Assembly (NCBI GenBank): GCA_040388625.1
Contig: JAZKBK010000003.1
Span: 310,001 to 374,000 of the forward strand
DNA length: 64,000 nucleotides
Origin: Gemmatimonadota bacterium
GTDB taxonomy: Bacteria > Gemmatimonadota > Gemmatimonadetes > Gemmatimonadales > Gemmatimonadaceae
Direction: 5' to 3'
The notes under the pieces: generated by a model
What the model saw: only the letters and a program-made list of their open reading frames with translations
Told to the model about the DNA's origin: nothing
The model's database searches: none
Part shown: positions 1 through 8,862 of the stretch, in pieces
How positions within the stretch are numbered: position 1 is the stretch's first letter
Layout: each line of letters opens with the position of its first letter
Translations under genes and position numbers: made by a program

Positions 1-405
1 AAAGCTCCGCTTGGGATCCGAACTGTCAGCTGCGGCGAGGATTGCGCCGAGCGTGTCGTAGGTATCGTCATCGAATCGGCTGATGCGTTGTGCGCGATCC
101 CGTACGCCGAACTCCATGAAGAGCGATGCGAGGAAGTCCGCCAGAACGCGGTCGCGCTCGCCGATGCGAGTGAGCGCATGGCGCATCACCACATACGTCA
201 GAAGCGCATAGGATGCGATGACACCGCGATCCGTCCTCAGTAAGCCAATGAGCAAGCGCGGGTCGTCGAGCAGGACATCGACACCATCGTGCGCGAGCCG
301 CCGCTCGCCTTCCTCCAGATCGGCGATGCGACCCGAAGCAATTACGTGAAGCGCGAGCTGAGCATCATCCCTCGTGAGTGAAGCGCGAACATTGGGTTTG
401 ACCAT
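1..405 (-). CDS. Unknown protein, C-terminus beyond the window
   Basis: An open reading frame of 135 codons runs off the left edge of the window with no stop. It begins MVKPNVRASLTRDDAQLALH. The ATG is preceded by a strong GGAGGG Shine-Dalgarno at 8 bases, which fixes the start. The visible part is rich in Leu, Asp and Arg and looks like a soluble, helical bacterial protein. I see no signal peptide, membrane segment or known motif. It may be a small repeat-free regulatory or structural protein; I do not recognise the family. Nothing between its start and the tRNA terminator suggests another gene. Confidence 0.7.
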   Translation of the reverse strand, partial: MVKPNVRASLTRDDAQLALHVIASGRIADLEEGERRLAHDGVDVLLDDPRLLIGLLRTDRGVIASYALLTYVVMRHALTRIGERDRVLADFLASLFMEFGVRDRAQRISRFDDDTYDTLGAILAAADSSDPKRSF

Positions 406-528
406 TGCGCGTACCCTCCGGCTGAAGCCTGTGGGTAGGAGTATCGGCAGGTGATTTTCTCCCAAAGCCGTCCGAGCACCGAGCCCCAAGTTCAGGGTCG
501 GATAGGCATCATCGCACCACCAGAAACG

Positions 529-556
529 AAAAAATCCCCGCCTGGTCAGGCGAGGA
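529..556 (-). terminator. Rho-independent terminator of the tRNA-Gln gene
   Basis: Read on the minus strand, a 9-bp GC-rich stem (CCTCGCCTG pairing with CAGGCGGGG, one G-T pair) with a short ACC loop is followed by a run of six T. It lies 8 bases after the tRNA 3' end, so it ends that transcript. Confidence 0.85.
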
Positions 557-564
557 CCCTTCAA

Positions 565-637
565 TTGCCCCTCCTGGGGTCGAACCAGGACTCTTCCGCT
601 CCAGAGGCGGACGTGTTGCCAGTTACACCAAGGGGCA
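565..637 (-). tRNA. tRNA-Gln (anticodon CTG)
   Basis: The minus strand folds into a complete cloverleaf. It has a 7-bp acceptor stem (TGCCCCT/AGGGGCA), a 4-bp D stem with a GG-containing loop, a 5-bp anticodon stem (TCCGC/GCGGA) closing the loop CTCTGGA, a 5-base variable loop, and a T stem with loop TTCGACC. The anticodon CTG reads CAG codons (glutamine). The discriminator base is A and the 3' CCA is not encoded, so it must be added after transcription. Confidence 0.95.
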
Positions 638-842
638 TCGGCCGGATTCCTTCCCCGGCAGATCCACCAAAGCTAAACCCACGCCACACCCCCATCAACC
701 CCAATCAGCCCGCCCCCTCGGGCACAAACAACCCTCGCGCCCCGTCGCGCGTATCTATATACTGTGCAACCGGAAACGACCGACTGGGCATGGGTCCATC
801 CCGCGCCTGCGTTTCCCGGCCGATTACCCATCGCTACCAGCC

Positions 843-2561
843 ATGAAACGCTTCTCCATTATCGCGGCTTCCATGCTCGCGCCTGCGCTCCTTGGAGCCC
901 AACAGGCAGCAACGGAAGCACCGCCGACCATCGTCCCGTACCCGCCGACGACGCTCCCGCTCAAGCACGCTGCGCAGCCGACGACCTCGGCGATCACAGC
1001 GCAGGACCTGATGACGCGGCTCTACATCTTCGCCGACGACTCCATGCAGGGCCGCGAAGCCGGAACGATCGGCAACTTCAAGGGCACCGATTACATCGCC
1101 GCAGAGGCGAAGAAGATGGGCCTCATTCCCGCCGGCGATAACGGCGGCTACTTCCAGACGATTCCGCTCAAGGTTCGCTCGATCGACAATGGCTCGACCT
1201 TCACCGTCGGCGACGCCAACCTCGCTTACGGAAGCGACTGGGTTGCGACAGGCTCCAAGTCGGTCGACGGCAGCAACGTACAGATCATCTACGGCGGCAT
1301 CCTCGGCGACACAACGCAGATGATCAAGGCCGGCGAGGGCGCCGGAAAGATCGTCGTCTTCACCATGCCTCCAGGCACATCGCCACGCGCGATGCGCAGC
1401 GCTGCTCGGGCAGTCGAAGGCGCCGTCGCGGTCGGCATCGTCGGGCTCGACCAGTTCATGCCGTTCTTCACTCGTCCGCAGACCTTTGTCGATGATCCGA
1501 GCAACGAGCCGGCCGAGACGCCGCCGCCCACCCTGCTCATCTCGCACGCTGCTGCCGGCAAACTGATCCAGGGCAGCCCCGCTCCCGGCGCAACTCTGGG
1601 AGGCGCTCCGGCCAAGCTCGACCTCAAGCTTTCCGTCGAGCCGGTACCCTATCCCGCGCGTAACGTCGTCGGAATCATCCGCGGCAGCGATCCCAAGCTC
1701 GCGGGAGAGTACGTCGCGATGGGTGCGCATAACGACCACATCGGCTTCAACAACCGCCCGGTGGATCACGATTCGCTGCGCTTCTTCAACCACATCGTCC
1801 GTCCGGGTGGCGCCGAGGATGGCGCGAACCAGGCGACTCCGGAGCAGCAGGCTGAGGTGAACAAGGTGCTCGCCGCATATCGCGCGGGACATCCGAACTC
1901 GGCTCGCCCCGATTCGATCTCAAACGGCGCCGACGACGACGGCTCAGGCTCCGTGAGCGTTCTCGAGATCGCTCAGAAGATGGTGTCGGCCAGACCCAAG
2001 CGCTCCATCATCTTCGTCTGGCACGTCGGCGAGGAGAAGGGTCTGCTCGGCTCGACGTACTTCACCGATCACCCGACCGTCCCTCGCGACTCCATTGTCG
2101 CACAGCTCAACATGGACATGGTCGGCCGCGGCGACGCGTACGACATCACTGGCAAGTCGAAGGACGGCGCCATCCTGCGCGGCAGCCCGAACTACCTGCA
2201 GCTCGTCGGCTCTCATCGCCTGTCGACCGAGCTCGGTAACATGGCCGAGTCGGTAAACAAGGATGGCAAGCACGGCCTGGTGTTCGACTACTCGATGGAT
2301 GCCAACGGTCACCCGGACAACATCTACTGCCGCAGCGATCACTACGAGTACGCACGGTACAACATTCCGATCATCTTCTTCACGACCGGCCTGCACTCCG
2401 ATTACCACCAGGTGACGGATGAGCCGCAGTACATCGACTACAACCACATGGCGCGCATCGATAACTTCATCGAAGACCTTGCCATGCACGTCGCGAACAT
2501 GGACCACCGTCCAGTCGTCGACGGCCCGCACATGGACCCGCACGGAAGCTGCAAGCAGTAG
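843..2561 (+). CDS. Secreted M28 family metallopeptidase
   Basis: This 572-residue protein begins with a clear signal peptide (MKRFSIIAASMLAPALLGAQ) and acts outside the cytoplasm. The C-terminal half has the co-catalytic zinc site of M28 aminopeptidases. In order these are HNDH near residue 296, NGADDDGSG near 361, the general-base segment GEEKG near 397, MDMVGRGD near 423 and the last ligand in HQVTDEP near 522. The middle (about residues 130-270) fits a PA insertion domain. Family members release N-terminal amino acids from peptides, or process glutamate peptides; the substrate here is unknown. There is no strong Shine-Dalgarno. A TATACT box at 758-763 could be its -10 element. It appears monocistronic, with a strong terminator just downstream. 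Confidence 0.93.
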   Translation: MKRFSIIAASMLAPALLGAQQAATEAPPTIVPYPPTTLPLKHAAQPTTSAITAQDLMTRLYIFADDSMQGREAGTIGNFKGTDYIAAEAKKMGLIPAGDNGGYFQTIPLKVRSIDNGSTFTVGDANLAYGSDWVATGSKSVDGSNVQIIYGGILGDTTQMIKAGEGAGKIVVFTMPPGTSPRAMRSAARAVEGAVAVGIVGLDQFMPFFTRPQTFVDDPSNEPAETPPPTLLISHAAAGKLIQGSPAPGATLGGAPAKLDLKLSVEPVPYPARNVVGIIRGSDPKLAGEYVAMGAHNDHIGFNNRPVDHDSLRFFNHIVRPGGAEDGANQATPEQQAEVNKVLAAYRAGHPNSARPDSISNGADDDGSGSVSVLEIAQKMVSARPKRSIIFVWHVGEEKGLLGSTYFTDHPTVPRDSIVAQLNMDMVGRGDAYDITGKSKDGAILRGSPNYLQLVGSHRLSTELGNMAESVNKDGKHGLVFDYSMDANGHPDNIYCRSDHYEYARYNIPIIFFTTGLHSDYHQVTDEPQYIDYNHMARIDNFIEDLAMHVANMDHRPVVDGPHMDPHGSCKQ

Positions 2562-2580
2562 CCTCCCTGCAGGCTTTCTG

Positions 2581-2625
2581 ATAAAAGAAGGCGCGAACGG
2601 AACTCTCGTTCGCGCCTTCTTTTAT
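2581..2625 (+). terminator. Strong stem-loop terminator after the M28 peptidase gene
   Basis: A perfect 19-bp inverted repeat with a 7-base loop (GAACTCT) is flanked by A-rich and T-rich arms (ATAAAAGAAGG / CCTTCTTTTAT). It starts 19 bases after the peptidase stop codon. Confidence 0.85.
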
Positions 2626-2777
2626 TGAGATGGTGCGCTTCGCCCTGCAGCCTGCCGCAACGTGGCCGCACATGTGAGCGTACCAGTATAGTTGTCGTTT
2701 TGTCATCTTCCTGTAAGGTTGAGGGGGCCAGCAGCCACCTGATTCCTTCCCGCACTCCACCGTTTGGAAACATTTTG

Positions 2778-5108
2778 ATGAACAGGTTGTTCTCCATCCT
2801 TCTGCTACTGGTCATGCCTGCGATGGTTCACGCACAGGCATCCGTGCACGGAACAGTTGTCGATCAACAGACCGGGACGCCCATCGTCGGTGCGTCGGTC
2901 GTGATCACAGGTACGACTGTCGGCGCCATCACCAACGACGCTGGCGGCTTCAACATCATCACCGACCGCAGCGTCACGAGTCTTACGGTGACGAGCGCAG
3001 GCTATGCGGCTGCGGAAATCCCCGTGACCGATGCGACTGCGCCGCTACGCATCAGACTCACGCCATCACAGACCAAGCTTCCCGGTGTACAGATCGTCGC
3101 CAACAAGCCGACGCCATCCACCGCGATCCTCACGCAGCAGGATCTCGATCGCGCGAGCGGGCTCAGCCTCGAGAACTCGATCAATACCGTTCCCGGCGTC
3201 TTCATGCAGTCGCGCACACCCTGGGGCGGTGCCCGCATCACGATCCGCGGATACTATCCAAGCACCAGCGGCAACAGTCCCAACTCCAACGGCCTGGGAT
3301 ACAACGTCTTTCTGAACAACATCCCGGTCACGGACGCGACGGGCGCGACCATCCTCGACGACATCGACTATTCGACTCTTGGCAACGTCGAAGTCATCAA
3401 GGGGCCAGCATCGAGCCAGTATGGCAGCCAGATTGGCGGTACGGTGCGGTTCACCACCGAACGGCCAGCACCGAACGCCACCAGTCTCGCCCAGCAGGTT
3501 ACGAGCGGCAGCTATGGACTGCTGCGCACCAACACGATGTTCGAGACGGCCAACAACACGTCAGACCTTGTTCTGAATTACGGCCACCAGACATATGACT
3601 CGTTCCGTCCGCACAGCGGATCGCTCAAGGACTACCTGAGCGCGACCGGCGACTACACCGTCAGCGACAACCAGACGCTCTCAGCGTACTTCGCCTACAA
3701 CCGCTCCTACGAGGAGCTGGCCGGCGAGATCGACAGCGCCGACTTCTACGCGCGCCGGCCGGTGAGCAACGCGGCCTACCTCGCCAATGACTCGCACATC
3801 CAGATCACGAGCTTCATCACCGGTCTGACCGACAACTATCGGTTGACGGACGACATCACCAACCAGACGACCGTCTTCGGCACGGGTCGCAGTTACGGCC
3901 AGCCGTTCGCACACGGCTTCACGGACGCCAATCAGTTCACCTTCGGCGCACGCTCGGCGTTCGGCTATTCAGGTCAGTGGGGCGGAGTGGATGTGACCGG
4001 CACGCTTGGTGGAATGCTCGAGCGCACCAACATCTCGACCAATGGCCTGTTCATCGTGCCGGTGCCGAATGGCCCACAGCGGCCGACGCTCCAGGAGAAC
4101 TACGCGACCATCGCATCGCTGTTCACCGAGTGGAATTTCGCGTTGCCGAGTCAGGTGACACTCACGGTTGGCGCGGCACTGAGCAAGAACGAGTTCGGCA
4201 TCCGCAACATGCTCAGGAATAACGTGATATACGACACGACGACCACGGCGGTGCGCTCGTTCGACGCTGTGATCACGCCGCGCGTCGCGCTCACGAAGGG
4301 TTTCGGGAGCAACGCGTCGGTATACGCGAGCGTCAGTTCCGGTTACACACCGCCGCTGTTGAGCAATACCATCGACAACACCGGTGCCGCGGATCTCTCT
4401 CTCAAGCCCGAGCGCGCCGTGCAGTATGAAGTCGGAGCGCAGGGCAGCCTGTTCGCGAATCGTCTCAACGGCCAGGTCTCGCTGTTCGACATCGAGAACA
4501 CTGACAAGCTGGTATCGCAGACGGCGAATTCGATTACGTATACCACCAACGCCGGCAAGCAGCGCGATCGCGGTGCGGAAGCGTCACTCAGCTACCTCGT
4601 GATCGACAATCCGACGCAGATCGTGTCGCTGGTTCGTCCGTGGGCGTCGTACACGTACACTGATTCCAAATTCATCGACTTCAAGAGCGACAACAACAAC
4701 ACGGCGACTACGGTCGATTTCTCGGACAAGGCAGTACCTCGCGTTCCGCGCAACATGTTCAGCGGCGGACTCGACCTGACCAGCAACACTGGCGTCTACC
4801 TCAACAGCACGTATCAGTACGTCGACAAGGTCCCTGTCACGTTCGACAACTCGACCTACGTCAAGTCATATGATCTGCTTGGCGCAAAGATCGGCTATAA
4901 AACGAAGGTGGACAGGCACTGGTCGCTCGATGCGTCCCTGGGCGGCGACAACCTGCTCGGCAGCACGTACTACAGCTTCCTGTTCGTCGGCCCGAACTAC
5001 GCCGGTCTGGCGCAGGCGCCAGACGGCGGCCACGGTGACGGATACATCATCCCCGGACCGTACAAGGCGACGGTCTACGGAAACCTGACGCTGCGCTACA
5101 CGTTCTGA
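2778..5108 (+). CDS. TonB-dependent outer membrane receptor
   Basis: This 776-residue outer membrane protein carries a signal peptide (MNRLFSILLLLVMPAMVHAQ). Next comes a carboxypeptidase-regulatory-like beta-sandwich (about residues 22-105, with VVDQQTGTPIVGASV and a TNDAGGFNI turn). A plug domain follows (about 120-240, with IRGY, VEVIKGPASSQYG and GGTVRF), then a long beta-barrel ending in LTLRYTF with the terminal Phe needed for BAM insertion. Motifs such as SSGYTPP and LKPERAVQYEVG are typical of siderophore or organic-iron receptors of the FecA type. The actual ligand cannot be read from sequence. A longer open frame exists upstream, but the ATG at the signal peptide is clearly the start. 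No ABC uptake genes lie next to it. Confidence 0.93.
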   Translation: MNRLFSILLLLVMPAMVHAQASVHGTVVDQQTGTPIVGASVVITGTTVGAITNDAGGFNIITDRSVTSLTVTSAGYAAAEIPVTDATAPLRIRLTPSQTKLPGVQIVANKPTPSTAILTQQDLDRASGLSLENSINTVPGVFMQSRTPWGGARITIRGYYPSTSGNSPNSNGLGYNVFLNNIPVTDATGATILDDIDYSTLGNVEVIKGPASSQYGSQIGGTVRFTTERPAPNATSLAQQVTSGSYGLLRTNTMFETANNTSDLVLNYGHQTYDSFRPHSGSLKDYLSATGDYTVSDNQTLSAYFAYNRSYEELAGEIDSADFYARRPVSNAAYLANDSHIQITSFITGLTDNYRLTDDITNQTTVFGTGRSYGQPFAHGFTDANQFTFGARSAFGYSGQWGGVDVTGTLGGMLERTNISTNGLFIVPVPNGPQRPTLQENYATIASLFTEWNFALPSQVTLTVGAALSKNEFGIRNMLRNNVIYDTTTTAVRSFDAVITPRVALTKGFGSNASVYASVSSGYTPPLLSNTIDNTGAADLSLKPERAVQYEVGAQGSLFANRLNGQVSLFDIENTDKLVSQTANSITYTTNAGKQRDRGAEASLSYLVIDNPTQIVSLVRPWASYTYTDSKFIDFKSDNNNTATTVDFSDKAVPRVPRNMFSGGLDLTSNTGVYLNSTYQYVDKVPVTFDNSTYVKSYDLLGAKIGYKTKVDRHWSLDASLGGDNLLGSTYYSFLFVGPNYAGLAQAPDGGHGDGYIIPGPYKATVYGNLTLRYTF

Positions 5109-5164
5109 CGAGAAGCGCGGATGTGTGATCCGCGCCGCTCCGTCATTCTCGCTTGACTGAGATG

Positions 5165-5203
5165 AACAGCGCGGGGCCGGCTTTACGCCGGCCCCGCGCT
5201 GTT
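5165..5203. terminator. Bidirectional stem-loop terminator
   Basis: A perfect 17-bp stem (arms AACAGCGCGGGGCCGGC and its complement) with a 5-base loop sits between the convergent TonB receptor and CsbD genes. It has only short T runs but serves either strand. Confidence 0.75.
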
Positions 5204-5231
5204 TCAGTTTATTCGCTGTGATCCAAGAAGA

Positions 5232-5468
5232 TCAGTCCCGACGATTCCTGTCTGAATCCGTCGAATCCCGATGCGTATCCGGGTCCAGCGCACGCTCAGC
5301 CTTGCCGAAGTTCTTCTGAATCTTGCCCTTCAGCTGCTCGCCACGACCCTCGGCGTGCATGCTCGAATCGTCGAGCGCGTCGCCGACGTCGCCCTTGATC
5401 TTGCCGGCTGTTTCCTTGATCGCTCCCTTTGCCTCGTTTGCGGCACCCTTCTTGTTCATGTCTGCCAT
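5232..5468 (-). CDS. CsbD family stress-response protein
   Basis: This 78-residue, highly charged protein has the CsbD signature. NEAKGAIKETAGKIKGDVGD is followed by a second repeat-like segment RGEQLKGKIQKNFG and an acidic/basic hydrophilic tail. CsbD proteins are small, soluble and abundant under general stress or in stationary phase; their biochemical role is not settled. GGAGG lies 7 bases before the first ATG, and a second in-frame ATG is three codons later. It is transcribed divergently from the lipoprotein gene at 5627. Confidence 0.9.
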   Translation of the reverse strand: MADMNKKGAANEAKGAIKETAGKIKGDVGDALDDSSMHAEGRGEQLKGKIQKNFGKAERALDPDTHRDSTDSDRNRRD

Positions 5469-5626
5469 GTGCTCAACCTCCGTGTTTGCACGATGATACT
5501 GCTAGACGAGGCAAGCGGCATGCCGAGTAGCGCTCAAACCCTCTGTACTCATCAGACACACATGTTGGGGTTGCGCTCTCCGGAGAATATCTTTGTATGC
5601 TTCTGCACTGACCCTCATAACACACC

Positions 5627-6937
5627 TTGATCAAGCGTTCCAGAATAGCGCAGACCCTCAAAGCCATCGCGCGCGTGGCGACCTTCGTCACGATCGCGAC
5701 GACGATCGCGGCATGCGCCGACGTCCCAGCTGCGTTCGGGCCGACGCCCGTCCAGGCGAAGGCAAATGCCGATGGACTGTTCGGAGCGTTCGTCAAGCGT
5801 TTCACGAACGTCGAGCGTACACCGCGCTACGCTCGCGCGAGGGAAATGCTGGTGCACTATGCGCTCACACCGTCCCAGGTGTATGACGACACGTCCCTCT
5901 GGACGTCGTCCGGGCCCGACGGATATCGCACGCTGTTCGGCAACGCCACGTTCCGGGATGGTCGCTACATCTTCAGCAATACCGTCACGGATGACCCGGT
6001 ACAGGAGCTTGGCGAAGGGCGCCACATCATGCGCCTTCACAAGCTCAACAACGACGATTACGACTGGTTCACCGGCGTCGATTTCGTCGCGGGAACCATC
6101 ACTGCGAACGACTTCGGGAACGTCATTACCCGGTGGCTGGCGGCGAGCGAAGGGCACAGCGGAGCAGAACTGCGCGCCGCATATCGCACGCAGTTCCCCC
6201 GAACCACTGACGCGCTGGGCAGACTTTATTCGCTCGACACGCTGACTTCAACGCGCGATGCAGATGGCGCCAACAGTCTTTATGCAGTAGTACACATCAC
6301 GCCCGAGGGAATTCGCAAGCTTTATCCGGCGTATGCGGCCTACATGGCAAAGTATGCAGACAAGGTGAAGCTTCACTTCACGCTGCAGGACGCGCGCGGA
6401 TCGAAGTGGCTCGACGTGACGTCGCGTGATGGTTACATCACACTCCATCTGCGGTCGCGTGACGGACATTTCGCTCCACTCGACGGCCCCATCCGCCCCA
6501 TGCCCGACACGCTCGCGATGCGGGTGGATCTGACCGCGAAGATCAAGCTCTTCACGATCGGCGTGGAGCACATGAGCGGGGAGTGGGTCAACATCCACAC
6601 CGAGCACGACCGCGGCTGGGCTCTCCGCTTCACAAAGGAGCCAGGCTGGGTGCTTCCGCCGATCGTCGGGCTTCTCATCAAGTCCCCGCTGCGCCGTCCG
6701 TTCGAGGGAAACGGCACGCAATTCCGCTTCACCATCCACGACCAGCCCGGCGGACCCACGCTCATGAGCCGCCGCGGCTCCACCACCGTCCGCGAGAGTG
6801 CAATCCTTCGCTTCATGGGCAAGCTGGGCGGTACTGCGATGGGCGATTTCGTGGACACGGCGGAACCCGAGGAGAATCGCTTCAATGTCGTCTTGTACAG
6901 CGCACTGAAAGCCGACGTGGATTCAGCGCTTCGCTAG
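5627..6937 (+). CDS. Large lipoprotein of unknown function
   Basis: The 436-residue product starts with TTG. It has a lipoprotein signal (basic n-region, hydrophobic core, lipobox IAAC with Cys about residue 30), so it is probably anchored in a membrane facing the periplasm. The rest is a soluble alpha/beta region with no motif I recognise. Notable stretches are GYRTLFGNATFRDGRY near residue 96 and KLHFTLQDARGSKWLDVTSR near 245. No alternative start upstream keeps the signal peptide. It ends convergently, overlapping the last 4 bases of the RNase Z gene on the other strand. Confidence 0.75.
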   Translation: MIKRSRIAQTLKAIARVATFVTIATTIAACADVPAAFGPTPVQAKANADGLFGAFVKRFTNVERTPRYARAREMLVHYALTPSQVYDDTSLWTSSGPDGYRTLFGNATFRDGRYIFSNTVTDDPVQELGEGRHIMRLHKLNNDDYDWFTGVDFVAGTITANDFGNVITRWLAASEGHSGAELRAAYRTQFPRTTDALGRLYSLDTLTSTRDADGANSLYAVVHITPEGIRKLYPAYAAYMAKYADKVKLHFTLQDARGSKWLDVTSRDGYITLHLRSRDGHFAPLDGPIRPMPDTLAMRVDLTAKIKLFTIGVEHMSGEWVNIHTEHDRGWALRFTKEPGWVLPPIVGLLIKSPLRRPFEGNGTQFRFTIHDQPGGPTLMSRRGSTTVRESAILRFMGKLGGTAMGDFVDTAEPEENRFNVVLYSALKADVDSALR

Positions 6938-7869
6938 ATCGCAACTTCCTCGTCGTCGAACGGGATCACTACCTCCATCCCGTCCCGCGCGACGACAGCT
7001 GATGGAAACACCGACCTCGCTTCCGCGGCCAGCTGCTGCACGTCACGGGAGTATCGCGATGATATGTGCGTGAGCACCAATCGCTTCACCGCAGCCTTTT
7101 CCGCCACCGTTGCAGCCTCGCGAGCGGTACTGTGACCGGTCTCGATCGCGAGCGCCGCTTCCTCGTCGGCGAACGTCGCCTCGTGAATCAGGAGATCGGC
7201 GCCAGTGGCGATCTCGATCGTCGTGTCCGAGGGACGCGCGTCGCCCGTGAAGACGACTTTTCGACCGGCACGCGTCGGTCCCACGAGCTCCGATGGATGC
7301 ACGACCGTCCCGTCTGCCAGCGTTATCTCGTGCCCCTTATGGATCTGACCCCAGAGCGGGCCCTCTGGAATTCCCATTGACCGCGCAACATCGGGGTTGA
7401 ATCGGCCCAGCCGTGGGCTCTCGACGATCGCCAGGCCCAGCGCCAGCGCACCACCGTGCTCGACGCCGAACGGCAGTATGGAGTAGCCGTCACGCTGGAG
7501 CGACTCACCGGGGGTCATCTCGGTATAGCTGATGGGAAAGTGCTGTTTGTCGCTTCCGAGCGTCACCGCCTGGCGCAGCAGCCGCTCTGATTTCGGCGGC
7601 CCGAAGAGCCTCATTGGTTCGACCCGCCCTTGCAGCGCCATGGTGCGTATGAGTCCCGTCACCCCGAGAATGTGGTCAGCGTGCATGTGGGTGAAAAAGA
7701 CGTCACCCACGTTGAATGAGACGCCGTAGCGCATCATTTGACGCTGGGTCCCTTCACCGCAGTCGAAAAGAAACGTCTCGCCCCCCCGGCGGATCGCCAG
7801 CGAGGTGACGTTGCGCTCGACGGTGGGCCGAGAAGCAGATGTTCCTAAAAACCGAACGCTCAGATCCAT
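6934..7869 (-). CDS. rnz: Ribonuclease Z (tRNA 3' processing endonuclease)
   Basis: This 311-residue metallo-beta-lactamase fold enzyme is close to the usual ~305. The zinc motif HMHADH is at residues 61-66. The FLGTSASRPT start, the FDCGEGTQRQMM segment, the FTGDARPS aspartate and the late HEATF and LTHISSRY histidines are all in the expected order. RNase Z cuts tRNA precursors just 3' of the discriminator base, which matters when CCA is not encoded. Both tRNA genes in this window lack encoded CCA, so they are plausible substrates. The divergent tRNA-Ala gene lies 111 bases away. Confidence 0.95.
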   Translation of the reverse strand: MDLSVRFLGTSASRPTVERNVTSLAIRRGGETFLFDCGEGTQRQMMRYGVSFNVGDVFFTHMHADHILGVTGLIRTMALQGRVEPMRLFGPPKSERLLRQAVTLGSDKQHFPISYTEMTPGESLQRDGYSILPFGVEHGGALALGLAIVESPRLGRFNPDVARSMGIPEGPLWGQIHKGHEITLADGTVVHPSELVGPTRAGRKVVFTGDARPSDTTIEIATGADLLIHEATFADEEAALAIETGHSTAREAATVAEKAAVKRLVLTHISSRYSRDVQQLAAEARSVFPSAVVARDGMEVVIPFDDEEVAI

Positions 7870-7886
7870 GGCCCAATATATCGAAG

Positions 7887-7915
7887 TTGACTTTTGGGTC
7901 GTTCCGGCCTATAAT
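7887..7915 (+). promoter_or_regulatory. Sigma-70 promoter for tRNA-Ala
   Basis: TTGACT and TATAAT are separated by exactly 17 bases, a near-consensus housekeeping promoter. Transcription would begin near 7922, about 60 bases before the mature tRNA 5' end. Confidence 0.85.
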
Positions 7916-7980
7916 TGGTGGAGTACCACCCGTGTGCGACGGGTAGCTACGCCTTTGTCGCAACCAGAATTCACGGTCGC

Positions 7981-8053
7981 GGGGCTGTAGCTCAGTTGGT
8001 AGAGCGCTGCAATCGCACTGCAGAGGTCAGGGGTTCGATTCCCCTCAGCTCCA
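7981..8053 (+). tRNA. tRNA-Ala (anticodon CGC)
   Basis: A full cloverleaf is visible. It has acceptor stem GGGGCTG/CAGCTCC with one G-T pair, a D arm GCTCAGTTGGTAGAGC, an anticodon stem CTGCA/TGCAG around ATCGCAC, a variable loop AGGTC, and a T arm AGGGG/CCCCT with loop TTCGATT. The anticodon CGC reads GCG (alanine). The 3' CCA is absent from the DNA. Confidence 0.95.
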
Positions 8054-8160
8054 CTTTAATGTTACGACAGGCTTCGCCCTGCGTCTTGTAAATAGATATT
8101 GTATTGCCCGCCGCCGATCGGTAGGACGTAGAGTTCCAATGACGGCGTGCGTGGCAGCCT

Positions 8161-8188
8161 AACCCCGGGATAACTCCTGGGGTTTTTT
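8161..8188 (+). terminator. Rho-independent terminator downstream of tRNA-Ala
   Basis: A 9-bp stem (AACCCCGGG with CTGGGGTT-type partner, one G-T pair) and a short loop are followed by TTTTTT. It is about 107 bases after the tRNA end and is the only terminator before the convergent genes. Confidence 0.8.
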
Positions 8189-8193
8189 ACTTC

Positions 8194-8264
8194 GGGCAGG
8201 CACAGGGGTCTGCCCTTACGAATGGGAGCAGACCTTGTACGGGCAGAGGCGCCCGTGCCTGCCC
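8194..8264. repeat. Intergenic palindromic repeat pair (family also at 31237)
   Basis: The 22-mer at 8194-8215 (GGGCAGGCACAGGGGTCTGC plus CC) differs at two positions from the reverse complement of 31237-31258. A second, less perfect copy lies inverted at 8241-8264 (GGGCAGAGGC...GTGCCTGCCC). Together they can fold into a long hairpin between convergent transcription units. This looks like a REP/MITE-like dispersed element, not a gene. Confidence 0.65.
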
Positions 8265-8284
8265 TCAGTGCCGCGCGCTTGCCT

Positions 8285-8578
8285 CTATGCCGGCGCGAAG
8301 GCCGGCGCCCCAAAGCCTACAGGCATCGACCGCTTGAACAGATCGGCGATCGCCGAATCGGTCAGCGCAGCCTGGATCTTCGAGACCGGGACCCGCTCGG
8401 TAACCACCGAGGCGTCCACCCCGCGCCAGTCGAATCGGGCGTACCGGTCCTTGCGCGATGTGCTGGGGTCCGGATGATGGAAAATGATGTTCGCGCTGCT
8501 ATGGCCCGGAAGCTGGACCTCTACACCCCAAAGCGTGCCGTCCGCGGTCTGAAAGGGCTTCATATTCTTGATGCTCAC
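8285..8578 (-). CDS. Small unknown protein, last gene of the FTR1 operon
   Basis: The 97-residue product begins MSIKNMKPFQTADGTLWGVE and contains the aromatic/charged stretch DRYARFDWRGVDAS. It has no signal peptide, Cys pair or membrane segment. It reads like a compact beta-rich cytosolic domain, with a C-terminal half that may be helical. Its ATG overlaps the stop of the previous gene (ATGA), so the two are translationally coupled and probably work together. I do not recognise the family. Confidence 0.7.
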   Translation of the reverse strand: MSIKNMKPFQTADGTLWGVEVQLPGHSSANIIFHHPDPSTSRKDRYARFDWRGVDASVVTERVPVSKIQAALTDSAIADLFKRSMPVGFGAPAFAPA

Positions 8579-8853
8579 GGTCCCTCCTCGAAAAGTTGCT
8601 GCACGTCCAGCTCGACGCCAAGATAATTGATCTCGGCGACGTAGCTCTCGATGTCCACGGCCAGCGCGCGCACCTCGGCTTCGAGTTCCGCCGCCGCCTC
8701 ACCGGGATCTGCCGCCGTGCTGTTCACCGATGCGAGCTCGAACTCGCGCACCTTGTCCCGCCAGATCGATAAATCGCGGCGAAGGTCAGCCACGATCTCT
8801 CGAATCATGGGAAACGACGGATGTCGCGCATCGAGCAGTGGCCCCCAATCCAT
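8575..8853 (-). CDS. Small helical protein with weak DUF2203-like C-terminus
   Basis: This 92-residue, largely helical protein has long amphipathic heptad-like stretches (REIVADLRRDLSIWRDKVRE and EAAAELEAEVRALAVDIESY). The end segment INYLGVELDVQQLF resembles the closing helix and turn of DUF2203 proteins. That match is from memory and weak. The gene starts 9 bases after the FTR1 permease stop and overlaps the next gene by 4 bases, placing it inside the operon. It could be a soluble partner of the permease or an unrelated co-transcribed gene. Confidence 0.68.
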   Translation of the reverse strand: MDWGPLLDARHPSFPMIREIVADLRRDLSIWRDKVREFELASVNSTAADPGEAAAELEAEVRALAVDIESYVAEINYLGVELDVQQLFEEGP

Positions 8854-8862
8854 TTGCCGAAT

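Noticed and set aside
834-1892. 352-codon minus-strand frame
   Set aside because: It is antisense to the M28 peptidase gene; the opposite strand has the full zinc-site pattern and a signal peptide.
2625-2777. Upstream extension of the TonB receptor
   Set aside because: The extra 51 codons run through the terminator and intergenic DNA and would hide the signal peptide.
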